Origin: an uncultured Actinomycetes bacterium
Lineage (GTDB): Bacteria; Actinomycetota; Actinomycetes; Nanopelagicales; Nanopelagicaceae
Reading direction: 5' to 3'
Length of the DNA: 19,033 nt
Assembly: GCA_903865885.1 (NCBI GenBank)
Contig: CAIPLJ010000108.1
Coordinates: 1-19,033, forward strand
Under the pieces are notes generated by a model. The model was given only the letters and a program-made list of their open reading frames with translations. It was not told where the DNA came from and ran no database searches. Below are positions 1 to 7,264 of this stretch, in pieces (within the stretch, counting starts at the first letter, position 1; each line of letters begins with the position of its first letter). The translations under genes and the position numbers were made by a program.

Positions 1-267
1 CAGTACATCACCGTTACAAGTGCAACGAAGAAGTACCTCATCGCATCTGTCGTAAAGCGCGTTGATAAAGCGATGTTCGATGTCATTGCACTTGCTCAAG
101 CAGATAAGCAATATCTCGATATTCTCGATTCCGATGCCGGAATTTATGGTCGTCGATATGGCATTACCGGGGGCGGAATCGAATTCAGCATCCGTTCCAG
201 CACTTTGCTCGCACTGAGTGAGGCAATTAACGTGGCAGCAGCCACAGCGGAGAAAATTCCAGCCTAG
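1..267 (+). CDS. BMP-family ABC transporter substrate-binding protein, C-terminal fragment (5' end outside window)
   Basis: Reading frame 1 is open from the first base to a TAG stop at 265-267 and gives the last 88 residues of a protein that begins upstream. The fragment carries the features of the C-terminal lobe of BMP (basic membrane protein, TmpC/PnrA-like) nucleoside-binding proteins: a stretch reading YLIASVVKRVDKAMFDVI, which matches the family's 'S-x-x-K-x-V-D-x-A' helix, followed by a turn GITGGGIEFS that corresponds to the family's 'G...GGV' strand. It probably binds nucleosides outside the membrane and passes them to the ABC transporter encoded downstream. A second, complete BMP gene follows 170 bases later, so the two would be tandem paralogues serving one transporter. 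Signal peptide and lipobox cannot be seen because they lie outside the window. Family assignment is fairly secure; ligand is inferred from neighbours. Confidence 0.8.
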   Translation, partial: QYITVTSATKKYLIASVVKRVDKAMFDVIALAQADKQYLDILDSDAGIYGRRYGITGGGIEFSIRSSTLLALSEAINVAAATAEKIPA

Positions 268-437
268 CTTTCAAGTTGTAGTTGAGACTTTTTAACTGGA
301 TTTGTTTTCGTAATCAAAAATTTACATTTTTTCCGCTTAATTCGCCTCTCGATTGGCTCGTAAAAGTTGAGTAAATGGATAGCATTCCCGTAACTAAACC
401 CGGCCAAACGGCAGGGCAATCCCTCTGGAGGAGTACT
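268..437 (+). other. Leader/intergenic region upstream of the second BMP gene, with two small tandem hairpins before the ribosome-binding site
   Basis: The first part (about 290-335) is rich in A and T, as promoters often are, but I cannot pick a convincing -35/-10 pair. Near the 3' end two short inverted repeats lie side by side: GCC-AAAC-GGC at 403-412 and AGGG-CAAT-CCCT at 413-424. They are followed at once by the strong ribosome-binding site GGAGGAG (427-433). I could not match this leader to any riboswitch class I know. An ATG at 375 is in frame with the downstream gene but lacks a comparable ribosome-binding site. Confidence 0.4.
427..433 (+). promoter_or_regulatory. Ribosome-binding site GGAGGAG that fixes a TTG start
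   Basis: GGAGGAG lies four bases before a TTG codon at 438 (six if only GGAGG is counted). This is by far the strongest Shine-Dalgarno sequence near the 5' end of the BMP gene. It favours TTG 438 over the in-frame ATG at 375, which would put 21 mostly polar residues ahead of the signal peptide. Confidence 0.75.
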
Positions 438-1490
438 TTGAAAAAATCAATTAAGTGGGTAACACTACTTGCGGCTGTTTCATTAATCGCAGGTGTGGCT
501 GTTGCTCCAGCATCTAATGCTGCAAAGACAAAGGCTTGTATCGCGCTAGACACTGGCGGAGTAGACGATCACTCATTCAACGCATCAGCATGGGCAGGAG
601 CTCAAGCTTCAGCATCACTAGCTGATGTTTCATATCTTCCATCAGCATCGGCTGCAGATTACGCGCCAAATATTAAGAAGTTTGTTGACCAGAAGTGCGA
701 TCTAATTATTGGTGTTGGCTTTGCAATTAGCTCTTCAATTGTTGCTTCAGCAAAAGCAAACCCAACAATTAAGTACGCAGTTGTTGACGATGCAGCACTA
801 GATTGCAACGCTGATTATTCAGTTTGTAATCCAGTAGCAAACGTTAAGGGACTTACCTTCTCAACAGATCAGTCAGCATTTATGGCGGGTTACCTTTCTG
901 CTGGTTATTCAAAGACTGGAACAGTTGCCACTTACGGTGGAGCTCCATACCCAACTGTGACAATCTTCATGGATGGCTTTGCTAATGGTGTTGCTTACTA
1001 CAACAAGATCAAGCATAAGAAGGTCAAGGTTCTTGGCTGGGATCCAGCAAATCCAAAGGCAGGCGTATTCGTTGGTGACTTCGCAAATACAAATAAGGCT
1101 CTCTCACTCTCACAAGGCTTTGAACAGCAGGGTGCAGATGTGATCATGCCTGTAGCTGGTGGACTTGGCGCAGCAACAGCTGGTCAGTCAATGAAGAGTG
1201 GAAAGTCAGTAACTATCTGGGTTGACTCAGATGGATACTTCGCTGCTCCACAATTCAAGTCAGTACTTCTAACAAGCGTTGTCAAGGAAATTGGCGCCTC
1301 AGTTAAATCTGCAATCACAGATGTCTCTAAGGGCACTTTCACTAACACTGCCTATGTTGGTACTTTGGCAAATAAGGGTGTTTCATTGGCACCTACTCAC
1401 GACTTATCCTCTAAGGTTCCATCACGCCTTGCAGTAGAAGTTCGTCAAATTGGTTTGAAGATCTCTGGTGGAACTCTCAAATCTAAGTAA
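438..1490 (+). CDS. BMP-family nucleoside-binding protein, secreted (TTG start)
   Basis: From TTG 438 the protein has 350 residues. It opens with a Sec signal peptide: Lys2-Lys3, a hydrophobic core at residues 8-23, and likely cleavage after Ala28 (P-A-S-N-A). The mature part follows the BMP/PnrA pattern: GGVDDHSFNASAW near residues 40-52, an IGVGFA strand, DVIMPVAGGLGAAT, WVDSDGYF, and a C-terminal LTSVVKEIG helix. BMP proteins deliver nucleosides to ABC importers, and the ATPase, two permeases and nucleoside-degrading enzymes follow directly. Unlike most Gram-positive binding proteins there is no lipobox cysteine at the cleavage site. Four cysteines occur in the mature chain (34, 87, 123, 130), so disulfides are possible. 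Lysine is read mainly as AAG, fitting high expression. A strong hairpin follows the stop. Ligand specificity is inferred from context. Confidence 0.88.
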   Translation: MKKSIKWVTLLAAVSLIAGVAVAPASNAAKTKACIALDTGGVDDHSFNASAWAGAQASASLADVSYLPSASAADYAPNIKKFVDQKCDLIIGVGFAISSSIVASAKANPTIKYAVVDDAALDCNADYSVCNPVANVKGLTFSTDQSAFMAGYLSAGYSKTGTVATYGGAPYPTVTIFMDGFANGVAYYNKIKHKKVKVLGWDPANPKAGVFVGDFANTNKALSLSQGFEQQGADVIMPVAGGLGAATAGQSMKSGKSVTIWVDSDGYFAAPQFKSVLLTSVVKEIGASVKSAITDVSKGTFTNTAYVGTLANKGVSLAPTHDLSSKVPSRLAVEVRQIGLKISGGTLKSK

Positions 1491-1500
1491 GTAACAGTAT

Positions 1501-1540
1501 AAAAGTACGGGGATCTCACTTGAGGTCCCCGTACTTTTAT
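1501..1540 (+). terminator. Strong hairpin followed by T-rich tract, between binding protein and transporter genes
   Basis: Bases 1501-1513 pair perfectly with 1526-1538 (AAAAGTACGGGGA against TCCCCGTACTTTT). The inner bases 1514-1517 can also pair with 1522-1525 (one G-T wobble), giving about 17 bp closed by an ACTT tetraloop. The 3' arm ends in TTTT and continues TATTT; the 5' arm starts with AAAA, so the element could act as an intrinsic terminator in both directions. Its place directly after the binding protein and before the ATPase suggests partial termination or protection of the 3' end of the upstream mRNA. Confidence 0.85.
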
Positions 1541-1625
1541 TTGCATTAAAGGAATATGATTGAGCCAGAGGCAGAAATCGCCTGACGGTTAATGCGAAGT
1601 GCTATTGAAGTTGAAAGGTTAGTTA
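1539..1625 (+). promoter_or_regulatory. Spacer with possible promoter upstream of the transporter ATPase
   Basis: After the hairpin, TATGAT at 1555-1560 resembles a -10 box. No good -35 is visible at the right distance (TACTTT at 1532-1537 inside the hairpin arm is the nearest). GAAAGG at 1613-1618, seven bases before the GTG at 1626, is a reasonable ribosome-binding site. A weak internal promoter here would let the transporter and enzyme genes be expressed apart from the binding protein, but the sequence evidence is thin. Confidence 0.3.
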
Positions 1626-3125
1626 GTGTCACTCGAGCTGATCGGCATCACCAAGAGATTTGGCGAACTTGTCGCTAACGACGCCATCGATCTTAAGGTT
1701 GGCGACGGCGAAATCTTGGCAATTCTTGGCGAAAACGGCGCAGGTAAGTCAACGCTCATGAATATTGTCTATGGGTTGCTGCGTCCAGATTCTGGCGAAA
1801 TCAAAGTTGATGGAAAAGTTGTTGCTATCACTGAGCCTAATGATGCTCTTGCTTCTGGAATCGGCATGGTCCACCAACACTTCATGTTGATTCCTGTATT
1901 TACTGTTCTTGAAAATATCATTTTGGGCCACGAAGAGACCTCACAGTTTGGGAAATTAAATTTAACCCAGGCGCGAGAGAAGCTCTTATCGCTAGCTGCT
2001 AATTTTGGTTTTGAAATCGACCCCGATGCCATCATTGAAGATCTCCCAGTAGGTGTTCAGCAGCGAGTTGAAATCCTTAAAGCGCTTATGTATGACGCCA
2101 AAGTATTGATTCTGGATGAGCCAACGGCAGTGTTGACGCCGCAAGAGACCGATGAACTTATAGAAGTTATTAAGCGACTGCGTACGCAAGGTACATCCAT
2201 AATCTTTATCTCCCACAAACTCCGTGAAGTAAAGGCTCTGGCCGATCGCATCACAGTTATTAGGCGCGGTAAGGTCGTTGCAACAGCAGATCCATCGGCT
2301 TCACAAGAAGAGTTGGCGTCTCTCATGGTTGGACGCCCCGTAAACCTTGTTCCGGACAAGACTAGCCACGAGATTGGCGAGAAAGTGTTAGAAGTTTCAG
2401 GCTTAACGGTCTCTGATCCAACAGGTCGTGCCCTAGTAAGTAATATCTCCTTCGATGTGCGCGCCGGCGAAATTCTTGCCGTCGCTGGAGTTCAGGGAAA
2501 TGGCCAATCAGAACTTGCGCAGGCGCTTCTTAATTTAGAAGACCATGTGAATGGTTCGATCAAACTTGGGACTCAAGAAGTAGTTGGACTTTCAGTACGC
2601 CACACACTTGATGCAGGAATTGCTTATATCCCTGAATCTCGCGAGCTCGATGGCCTAATCTCTTCATTTTCAATCGCGGATAATTTAATTCTCGATACTC
2701 ATCGAGAGAAACCTTATTCACGCGGAATTTTGATTTCAGATAGCGCAGTTGAATCCGATGCCGAAGTCAAAGTAAAAGAATTTGATATCCGTGCCCTTTC
2801 AATCAGCGATCCTGCATCATCTCTTTCGGGTGGAAATAAGCAGAAGGTAGTACTTGCTCGAGAGCTATCAAGGCCACTGAAGCTATTAGTTGCTTGTCAG
2901 CCAACTCGAGGCCTCGATGTAGGCTCTATCGAGTTTGTGCATGAACGCATACTCGCTGAACGAGATGCTGGCAGAGCAGTACTTCTCTTCAGTACAGAGC
3001 TTGATGAAGTTCTGGCGCTAGCTGATCGAATTGCAGTGATGTATGCAGGAAAGATTCTTGAAATCGTAGATGCTCAAGTCACTCGAGAAAAACTAGGATT
3101 ACTCATGGCAGGTATCTCTCAATGA
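1626..3125 (+). CDS. Nucleoside ABC transporter, ATP-binding protein (two fused ATPase domains)
   Basis: This is a 499-residue protein with two ABC ATPase domains in one chain, the layout used by ribose and BMP-type nucleoside importers. In domain 1 the Walker A motif is G35-ENGAGKS-T43, the signature is LPVGVQQ at 140-146, and the Walker B aspartate and catalytic glutamate are D164-E165. In domain 2 the P-loop region reads GVQGNGQSE without the usual lysine, the signature LSGGNKQ is at 400-406, and the Walker B region reads ACQPTRGLD with Gln in place of the catalytic Glu. An asymmetric pair with one weak site is normal for this family. The start is GTG at 1626 with GAAAGG upstream. Its stop overlaps the ATG of the first permease by four bases, so the proteins are probably translated together. 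It would power nucleoside uptake at the inner face of the membrane. Confidence 0.93.
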   Translation: MSLELIGITKRFGELVANDAIDLKVGDGEILAILGENGAGKSTLMNIVYGLLRPDSGEIKVDGKVVAITEPNDALASGIGMVHQHFMLIPVFTVLENIILGHEETSQFGKLNLTQAREKLLSLAANFGFEIDPDAIIEDLPVGVQQRVEILKALMYDAKVLILDEPTAVLTPQETDELIEVIKRLRTQGTSIIFISHKLREVKALADRITVIRRGKVVATADPSASQEELASLMVGRPVNLVPDKTSHEIGEKVLEVSGLTVSDPTGRALVSNISFDVRAGEILAVAGVQGNGQSELAQALLNLEDHVNGSIKLGTQEVVGLSVRHTLDAGIAYIPESRELDGLISSFSIADNLILDTHREKPYSRGILISDSAVESDAEVKVKEFDIRALSISDPASSLSGGNKQKVVLARELSRPLKLLVACQPTRGLDVGSIEFVHERILAERDAGRAVLLFSTELDEVLALADRIAVMYAGKILEIVDAQVTREKLGLLMAGISQ

Positions 3126-4294
3126 AGAAATTTTTAGATCGAGTTCTAGGAACCGCGCTCCTGCCGGCGCTCTCCTTCGTGATGGCATTCTTTATCTCTG
3201 GTTTTGTCATTGCGCTCTCGGATTCAAAGGTTCTCAAACTTATCCATTCACCAGGTAAATTCATCACCACAGCGCTCTCAACTGTTGGTAATGCATACCT
3301 AGCTCTCTTTCAAGGTTCGATCTATGATCCCAATCTCGCTCGGGGTAAAGGTTTTCTGCAAGGTCTCTATCCACTCTCAGAGACAATCGTTACAGCGACA
3401 CCTCTTATATTGACTGGCCTAGCAGTAGCGCTTGCATTCCAATCAGGTCTCTTTAACATTGGTGCGCAAGGCCAATTTATATTTGGTGCAATTTCTGCAT
3501 CGTATGTCGGATTTCACTTCATCATGAACCCCATACTCCACGTATTTCTTGGCCTGTTAGCAGGTGTTGTAGCTGCTGCGCTATGGGCAGGTTTTGTGGG
3601 ACTTCTCAAAGCACGCACCGGAGCTCACGAAGTAATTGTTACGATTATGATGAATTACATCGCTGGATTCTTTATCTTATGGATTCTAAAAACGACAGCC
3701 TTCCTTCGTCCCCATCGCATTGATCCAATTGCACCAGAAGTAAATATCAGTGCTCGACTTCCGCATCTTGCTGGGGCAAACTTTAGATTGCATGCTGGAA
3801 TTCTCATCTCATTGCTAGCGGCCTATTTTGTATGGTGGCTCTTGAATCGCACGACAATTGGTTTCCGTTTCCGTGCAGTTGGTGCCAACGCAGCCGCTGC
3901 AAAGACTGCAGGTATTTCTGTTGGAGCAGTCACGATTTCGACGATGGCTCTCTGCGGTGCTCTTGCCGGCCTTGGCGGCGCAGTTCACGTGCTTGGCAGT
4001 GAATACGCCCTCACCGCCGATATCGCCGGAAGTTTTGGCTTTGATGCGATAACCGTTGCTCTCCTAGGGCGTGCAAAACCACTAGGAACTGTCTTTGCTG
4101 CTCTGCTCTTTGGTGCACTTCGCACAGGTGGACGAACTATGCAGTCCAATACCACCACTCCGCTCGATATTGTCTTGGTAATTCAGGCGCTCATCGTGCT
4201 CTTTATCGCAGCGCCGGCTCTTGTGCGTTTTGTCTTTAGAATCAAGAACCTTAAGACTCAAGATGCAATGACATCTAAGGGTTGGAACGGCTAA
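3122..4294 (+). CDS. Nucleoside ABC transporter permease, subunit 1
   Basis: This is a 390-residue integral membrane protein of the BPD_transp_2 (LivH/RbsC-like) family. It has roughly nine or ten hydrophobic segments by eye, starting at residues 13-32. Family-typical stretches are 'NIGAQGQFIFGAISASYVG' around residue 115, 'GAHEVIVTIMMNYIAGFF' around 170, and 'ALCGALAGLGGAVHVLG' near 280-297, which contains the loop that contacts the ATPase. It begins with ATG at 3122 inside the end of the ATPase gene (ATGA overlap) and ends in TAATG shared with the next permease. It pairs with that permease to form the membrane channel for nucleosides. The specific substrate comes from context: BMP binding proteins upstream and nucleoside enzymes downstream. 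Confidence 0.9.
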   Translation: MKKFLDRVLGTALLPALSFVMAFFISGFVIALSDSKVLKLIHSPGKFITTALSTVGNAYLALFQGSIYDPNLARGKGFLQGLYPLSETIVTATPLILTGLAVALAFQSGLFNIGAQGQFIFGAISASYVGFHFIMNPILHVFLGLLAGVVAAALWAGFVGLLKARTGAHEVIVTIMMNYIAGFFILWILKTTAFLRPHRIDPIAPEVNISARLPHLAGANFRLHAGILISLLAAYFVWWLLNRTTIGFRFRAVGANAAAAKTAGISVGAVTISTMALCGALAGLGGAVHVLGSEYALTADIAGSFGFDAITVALLGRAKPLGTVFAALLFGALRTGGRTMQSNTTTPLDIVLVIQALIVLFIAAPALVRFVFRIKNLKTQDAMTSKGWNG

Positions 4295-5580
4295 TGAAAT
4301 CAACTCTTGCGAAATTATCGCTGAAAACATTGACAGCAACCCAACGCCGTCAAACGCGTCTATTAATTGTGCTCTTTATTCTCTCACTAGTTGAACTGAA
4401 AGCTTTCGGTGTGAGCAACCATGCTCACGCTAAGACTACATTTGGATTCACACTTGGAAGGGAATGGGTCATCATTGAAAAGTGGATGATCGATTCTCGC
4501 ACCGGCTGTTTCATATTTTCTTCACTCGCAGTATTGGGTTCTCTCGTAGGACTTGCACGCGTTCGAGTGAAGAAGGGGCCAGGGCTCGGTATTGGTTTAG
4601 CCAGCTTCTCGCTGATGATGGGATTCCTATGTTGGGCAGCTGCTGGAAAGTTCATTCCAATTACCGGGATGCTTCAAGGGAGCTTGCTCCTTGCCGTTCC
4701 GCTTGTATTCGGTTCGATGTCTGGACTTTTATGTGAACGTTCAGGCGTAATCAATATTGCTATTGAGGGCCAACTCCTTGCAGGCGCTTTTGCATCTGGC
4801 GTGGTGGCGAGCCTTACTCATAAAACAACGTGGGGCTTATTGGTTGCACCTCTTGCTGGTGCGCTCATTTCGACTCTCTTGGCAACATTTGCAATCAAGT
4901 TCTCGGTAGATCAAGTAATTTTGGGCTTCGTACTCAACGTTCTTGTTATTGGCTTAACAAACTTTCTCTACAAAAAGCTCTTAATTCCTTATCAAAGTAC
5001 GTGGAATTCAGGACCATCCTTCTCGCACATCGAGATTCCAATCATTGGAAAGATTCCAATCATTGGTCCGATATTTTTCAATCAAACTGTGATTGTCTAT
5101 CTGATGTACATCATCGTCGCAACAATTACCTTCTCGCTCTTTCGCACCAAGTGGGGGCTACGTACGCGCGCTATTGGAGAGCATCCATCTGCTGCAGATA
5201 GTGTGGGCATCGATGTCAATAAACTTCGCTTTCGCAACGTGGTGATTGCTGGATTAGTTTCAGGTCTTGGCGGCGCCTACTTTACGGTCGGATCAGTTGG
5301 AACTTTTGGAAAAGAGATGACCGCTGGTGCAGGCTTTATTGCACTGGCGGCGCTGATCTTTGGTAAGTGGACCCCGATGGGTGCCCTCAGTGCAGCGCTA
5401 CTCTTTGGTTTCGCAGATGATTTACAAGGAACCCTCTCGATTATCGGTGTTTCAATTCCATCAGAATTTATGTTGATGGTTCCCTACATTGCAACAATCA
5501 TTGCTGTCTCAGGCCTAGTTGGTCGAGTTCGCGCGCCTAAAGCAGATGGAATTCACTACAGCCGTGGAGAGTCACACTAA
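4294..5580 (+). CDS. Nucleoside ABC transporter permease, subunit 2
   Basis: This is a 428-residue membrane protein of the same BPD_transp_2 family as its neighbour. The conserved core starts around residue 140: 'CERSGVINIAIEGQLLAGA', then 'VDQVILGFVLNVLVIG', and 'VIAGLVSGLGGAYFTVG' with 'GFIALAALIFGKWTPMGA' near the C-terminus. It carries an extra N-terminal part of about 130 residues with three or so hydrophobic segments ahead of the core, as is common in the second permease of BMP-type systems. I chose ATG 4294, which overlaps the previous stop by one base (TAATG), over a TTG twelve bases earlier. Its own stop again forms TAATG with cdd. It forms the transmembrane heterodimer with subunit 1. 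Confidence 0.9.
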   Translation: MKSTLAKLSLKTLTATQRRQTRLLIVLFILSLVELKAFGVSNHAHAKTTFGFTLGREWVIIEKWMIDSRTGCFIFSSLAVLGSLVGLARVRVKKGPGLGIGLASFSLMMGFLCWAAAGKFIPITGMLQGSLLLAVPLVFGSMSGLLCERSGVINIAIEGQLLAGAFASGVVASLTHKTTWGLLVAPLAGALISTLLATFAIKFSVDQVILGFVLNVLVIGLTNFLYKKLLIPYQSTWNSGPSFSHIEIPIIGKIPIIGPIFFNQTVIVYLMYIIVATITFSLFRTKWGLRTRAIGEHPSAADSVGIDVNKLRFRNVVIAGLVSGLGGAYFTVGSVGTFGKEMTAGAGFIALAALIFGKWTPMGALSAALLFGFADDLQGTLSIIGVSIPSEFMLMVPYIATIIAVSGLVGRVRAPKADGIHYSRGESH

Positions 5581-5978
5581 TGAATATCGATTGGGATCTT
5601 TTACACAATGAAGCGCTAGCTGCCATGAAAAAAGCCTATGTGCCGTACTCAAAATTTCCTGTAGGCGTTGCAGCGCTTGTCGATGATGGTCGAGTTATCT
5701 CTGCTTGTAATGTTGAGAACGCGAGTTATGGACTGACATTGTGTGCCGAATGCGGATTGGTCTCTTCACTGATTGCCTCAGGTGGCGGAAGGCTCGTTGC
5801 CTTCTCGTGTGTAGATATCTCTGGAAATCCCCTCATGCCATGTGGCCGCTGCCGCCAGTTATTGCAAGAACACGGCGGTTCTACCTTGCAGATGGCAACC
5901 AACGAGGGAATTAAAACTTTAGGAGACCTTCTACCGTGGGCATTTGGTCCTGAAGAAATTACCGATCGCTTGTCATGA
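5580..5978 (+). CDS. cdd: Cytidine deaminase
   Basis: At 132 residues this matches the small tetrameric, zinc-dependent cytidine deaminases. It converts cytidine and deoxycytidine to uridine and deoxyuridine plus ammonia in the cytoplasm. The zinc site is complete: Cys55-Ala-Glu57 (Glu57 is the proton shuttle) and Pro87-Cys88-Gly-Arg-Cys91. Substrate-binding residues are present in F26-P-V-G and N44-V-E-N-A-S. The ATG at 5580 overlaps the permease stop by one base, and GGAGAG at 5566-5571 is a good ribosome-binding site. The gene's TGA overlaps the deoA start. Placement right after the nucleoside importer means imported cytidine can be deaminated before phosphorolysis, since pyrimidine phosphorylases do not accept cytidine. 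Confidence 0.95.
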   Translation: MNIDWDLLHNEALAAMKKAYVPYSKFPVGVAALVDDGRVISACNVENASYGLTLCAECGLVSSLIASGGGRLVAFSCVDISGNPLMPCGRCRQLLQEHGGSTLQMATNEGIKTLGDLLPWAFGPEEITDRLS

Positions 5979-7264
5979 TTGAACCATTTGCAGCTGTAGA
6001 AATCATTGCAGCAAAGCGTGATCGCAACGAATTAACTGATCCACAGATCGACTGGATCATCAATGCTTACACGCGTGGAGTAGTCGCTGACGAGCAGATG
6101 TCAGCACTTCTCATGGCCATTCTTCTCAACGGCATGAACTCTCGTGAAATATCGCGATGGACCAATGCGATGATTAATAGCGGCGAACGAATGGATTGGT
6201 CAAAACTCGATCGCAAAACAGCAGATAAGCACTCAACAGGTGGTGTGGGAGACAAGATCACTCTTCCACTCGCACCGCTCGTTGCAGCATGCGGGGGAGC
6301 AGTTCCTCAACTATCAGGGCGCGGACTTGGCCACACTGGTGGAACTCTCGACAAACTTGAATCCATTCCTGGTTGGCGTGCATCACTGACCAATGATGAG
6401 ATGCTCAAAGTCTTGCAAGATACTGGCGCTGTAATTTGTGCAGCAGGTGCGGGCCTTGCTCCTGCAGATAAGAAGCTTTACGCACTACGTGATGTGACCG
6501 CAACGGTAGAAGCCATTCCACTTATTGCATCTTCAATTATGAGCAAGAAGATTGCTGAAGGCACATCAGCACTTGTATTGGATGTGAAGACAGGCAGCGG
6601 TGCATTTATGTCAGATCCCAAGAAAGCTTCAGAGCTAGCGCGCACGATGGTGCAACTAGGCACCGATGCAGGTGTTAAGACTCGCGCTCTTGTGACAGCA
6701 ATGGATGTTCCACTGGGACTTACAGCAGGTAATGCGCTTGAAGTTCGCGAATCCGTTGAAGTACTTGCGGGTGGCGGACCATCTGATGTTGTGGAACTTA
6801 CGATTCTTCTTGCTCGCGAAATGATTGATGCAGCAGGAATCATTGGTAAAGATCCGGCTGATGCTCTTAAGGATGGAAGCGCAATGGATCATTGGCGCCG
6901 CATGATCAGCGCGCAAGGTGGAGACCCCGATGCAGTACTACCTGTCGCGCGAGAGAAGCATGTTGTGAAGGCGACAAATAGCGGAATTATTACAACGATG
7001 GATGCAATGAAAGTTGGCGTGAGCGCATGGCGACTTGGCGCAGGACGTTCTAAGCAAGGTGAAAAGGTTCAGGCAGGTGCAGGTATTGAGCTCCATGCAA
7101 AGCCTGGAGATTACATTGCAGCAGGATCGCCTCTTATGACCCTTCATACAGATGAAGCCGCTCGTTTTGAACGTGCGCTCGACATTCTGAGTGGTGCTGT
7201 CATAATTGTTGAAGGTGGAACGGTTAATCGTCTGCCACTAGTGCTTGAGAGAATTGAAGGATGA
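5975..7264 (+). CDS. deoA: Thymidine / pyrimidine-nucleoside phosphorylase
   Basis: The 429-residue product has the normal length for the family. It cleaves thymidine, deoxyuridine and possibly uridine with phosphate, giving the base and (deoxy)ribose-1-phosphate. The phosphate-binding loop KHSTGGVGDK is at residues 85-94, and the family signature SGRGLGHTGGTLDKLE is at 114-129. The N-terminal helical domain, the central phosphate domain (with 'SSIMSKKIAEGTSALVLDVKTG' around 190-210) and the C-terminal domain are all present. Sequence alone does not settle whether it is strict thymidine phosphorylase or the broader pyrimidine enzyme (pdp). No separate uridine phosphorylase is in the window, which leaves room for the broader activity. 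Start ATG 5975 overlaps the cdd stop (ATGA), and its end overlaps add the same way. Confidence 0.93.
   Translation: MIEPFAAVEIIAAKRDRNELTDPQIDWIINAYTRGVVADEQMSALLMAILLNGMNSREISRWTNAMINSGERMDWSKLDRKTADKHSTGGVGDKITLPLAPLVAACGGAVPQLSGRGLGHTGGTLDKLESIPGWRASLTNDEMLKVLQDTGAVICAAGAGLAPADKKLYALRDVTATVEAIPLIASSIMSKKIAEGTSALVLDVKTGSGAFMSDPKKASELARTMVQLGTDAGVKTRALVTAMDVPLGLTAGNALEVRESVEVLAGGGPSDVVELTILLAREMIDAAGIIGKDPADALKDGSAMDHWRRMISAQGGDPDAVLPVAREKHVVKATNSGIITTMDAMKVGVSAWRLGAGRSKQGEKVQAGAGIELHAKPGDYIAAGSPLMTLHTDEAARFERALDILSGAVIIVEGGTVNRLPLVLERIEG

Noticed and set aside
375..437. ATG 375 as the start of the second BMP protein
   Set aside because: It puts 21 polar residues ahead of a normal signal peptide and lacks a good ribosome-binding site, whereas GGAGGAG sits just before TTG 438.
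268..437. Known riboswitch (purine, preQ1, c-di-AMP or similar) in the BMP leader
   Set aside because: None of the conserved core sequences I know for these classes is present; only short stems are visible.
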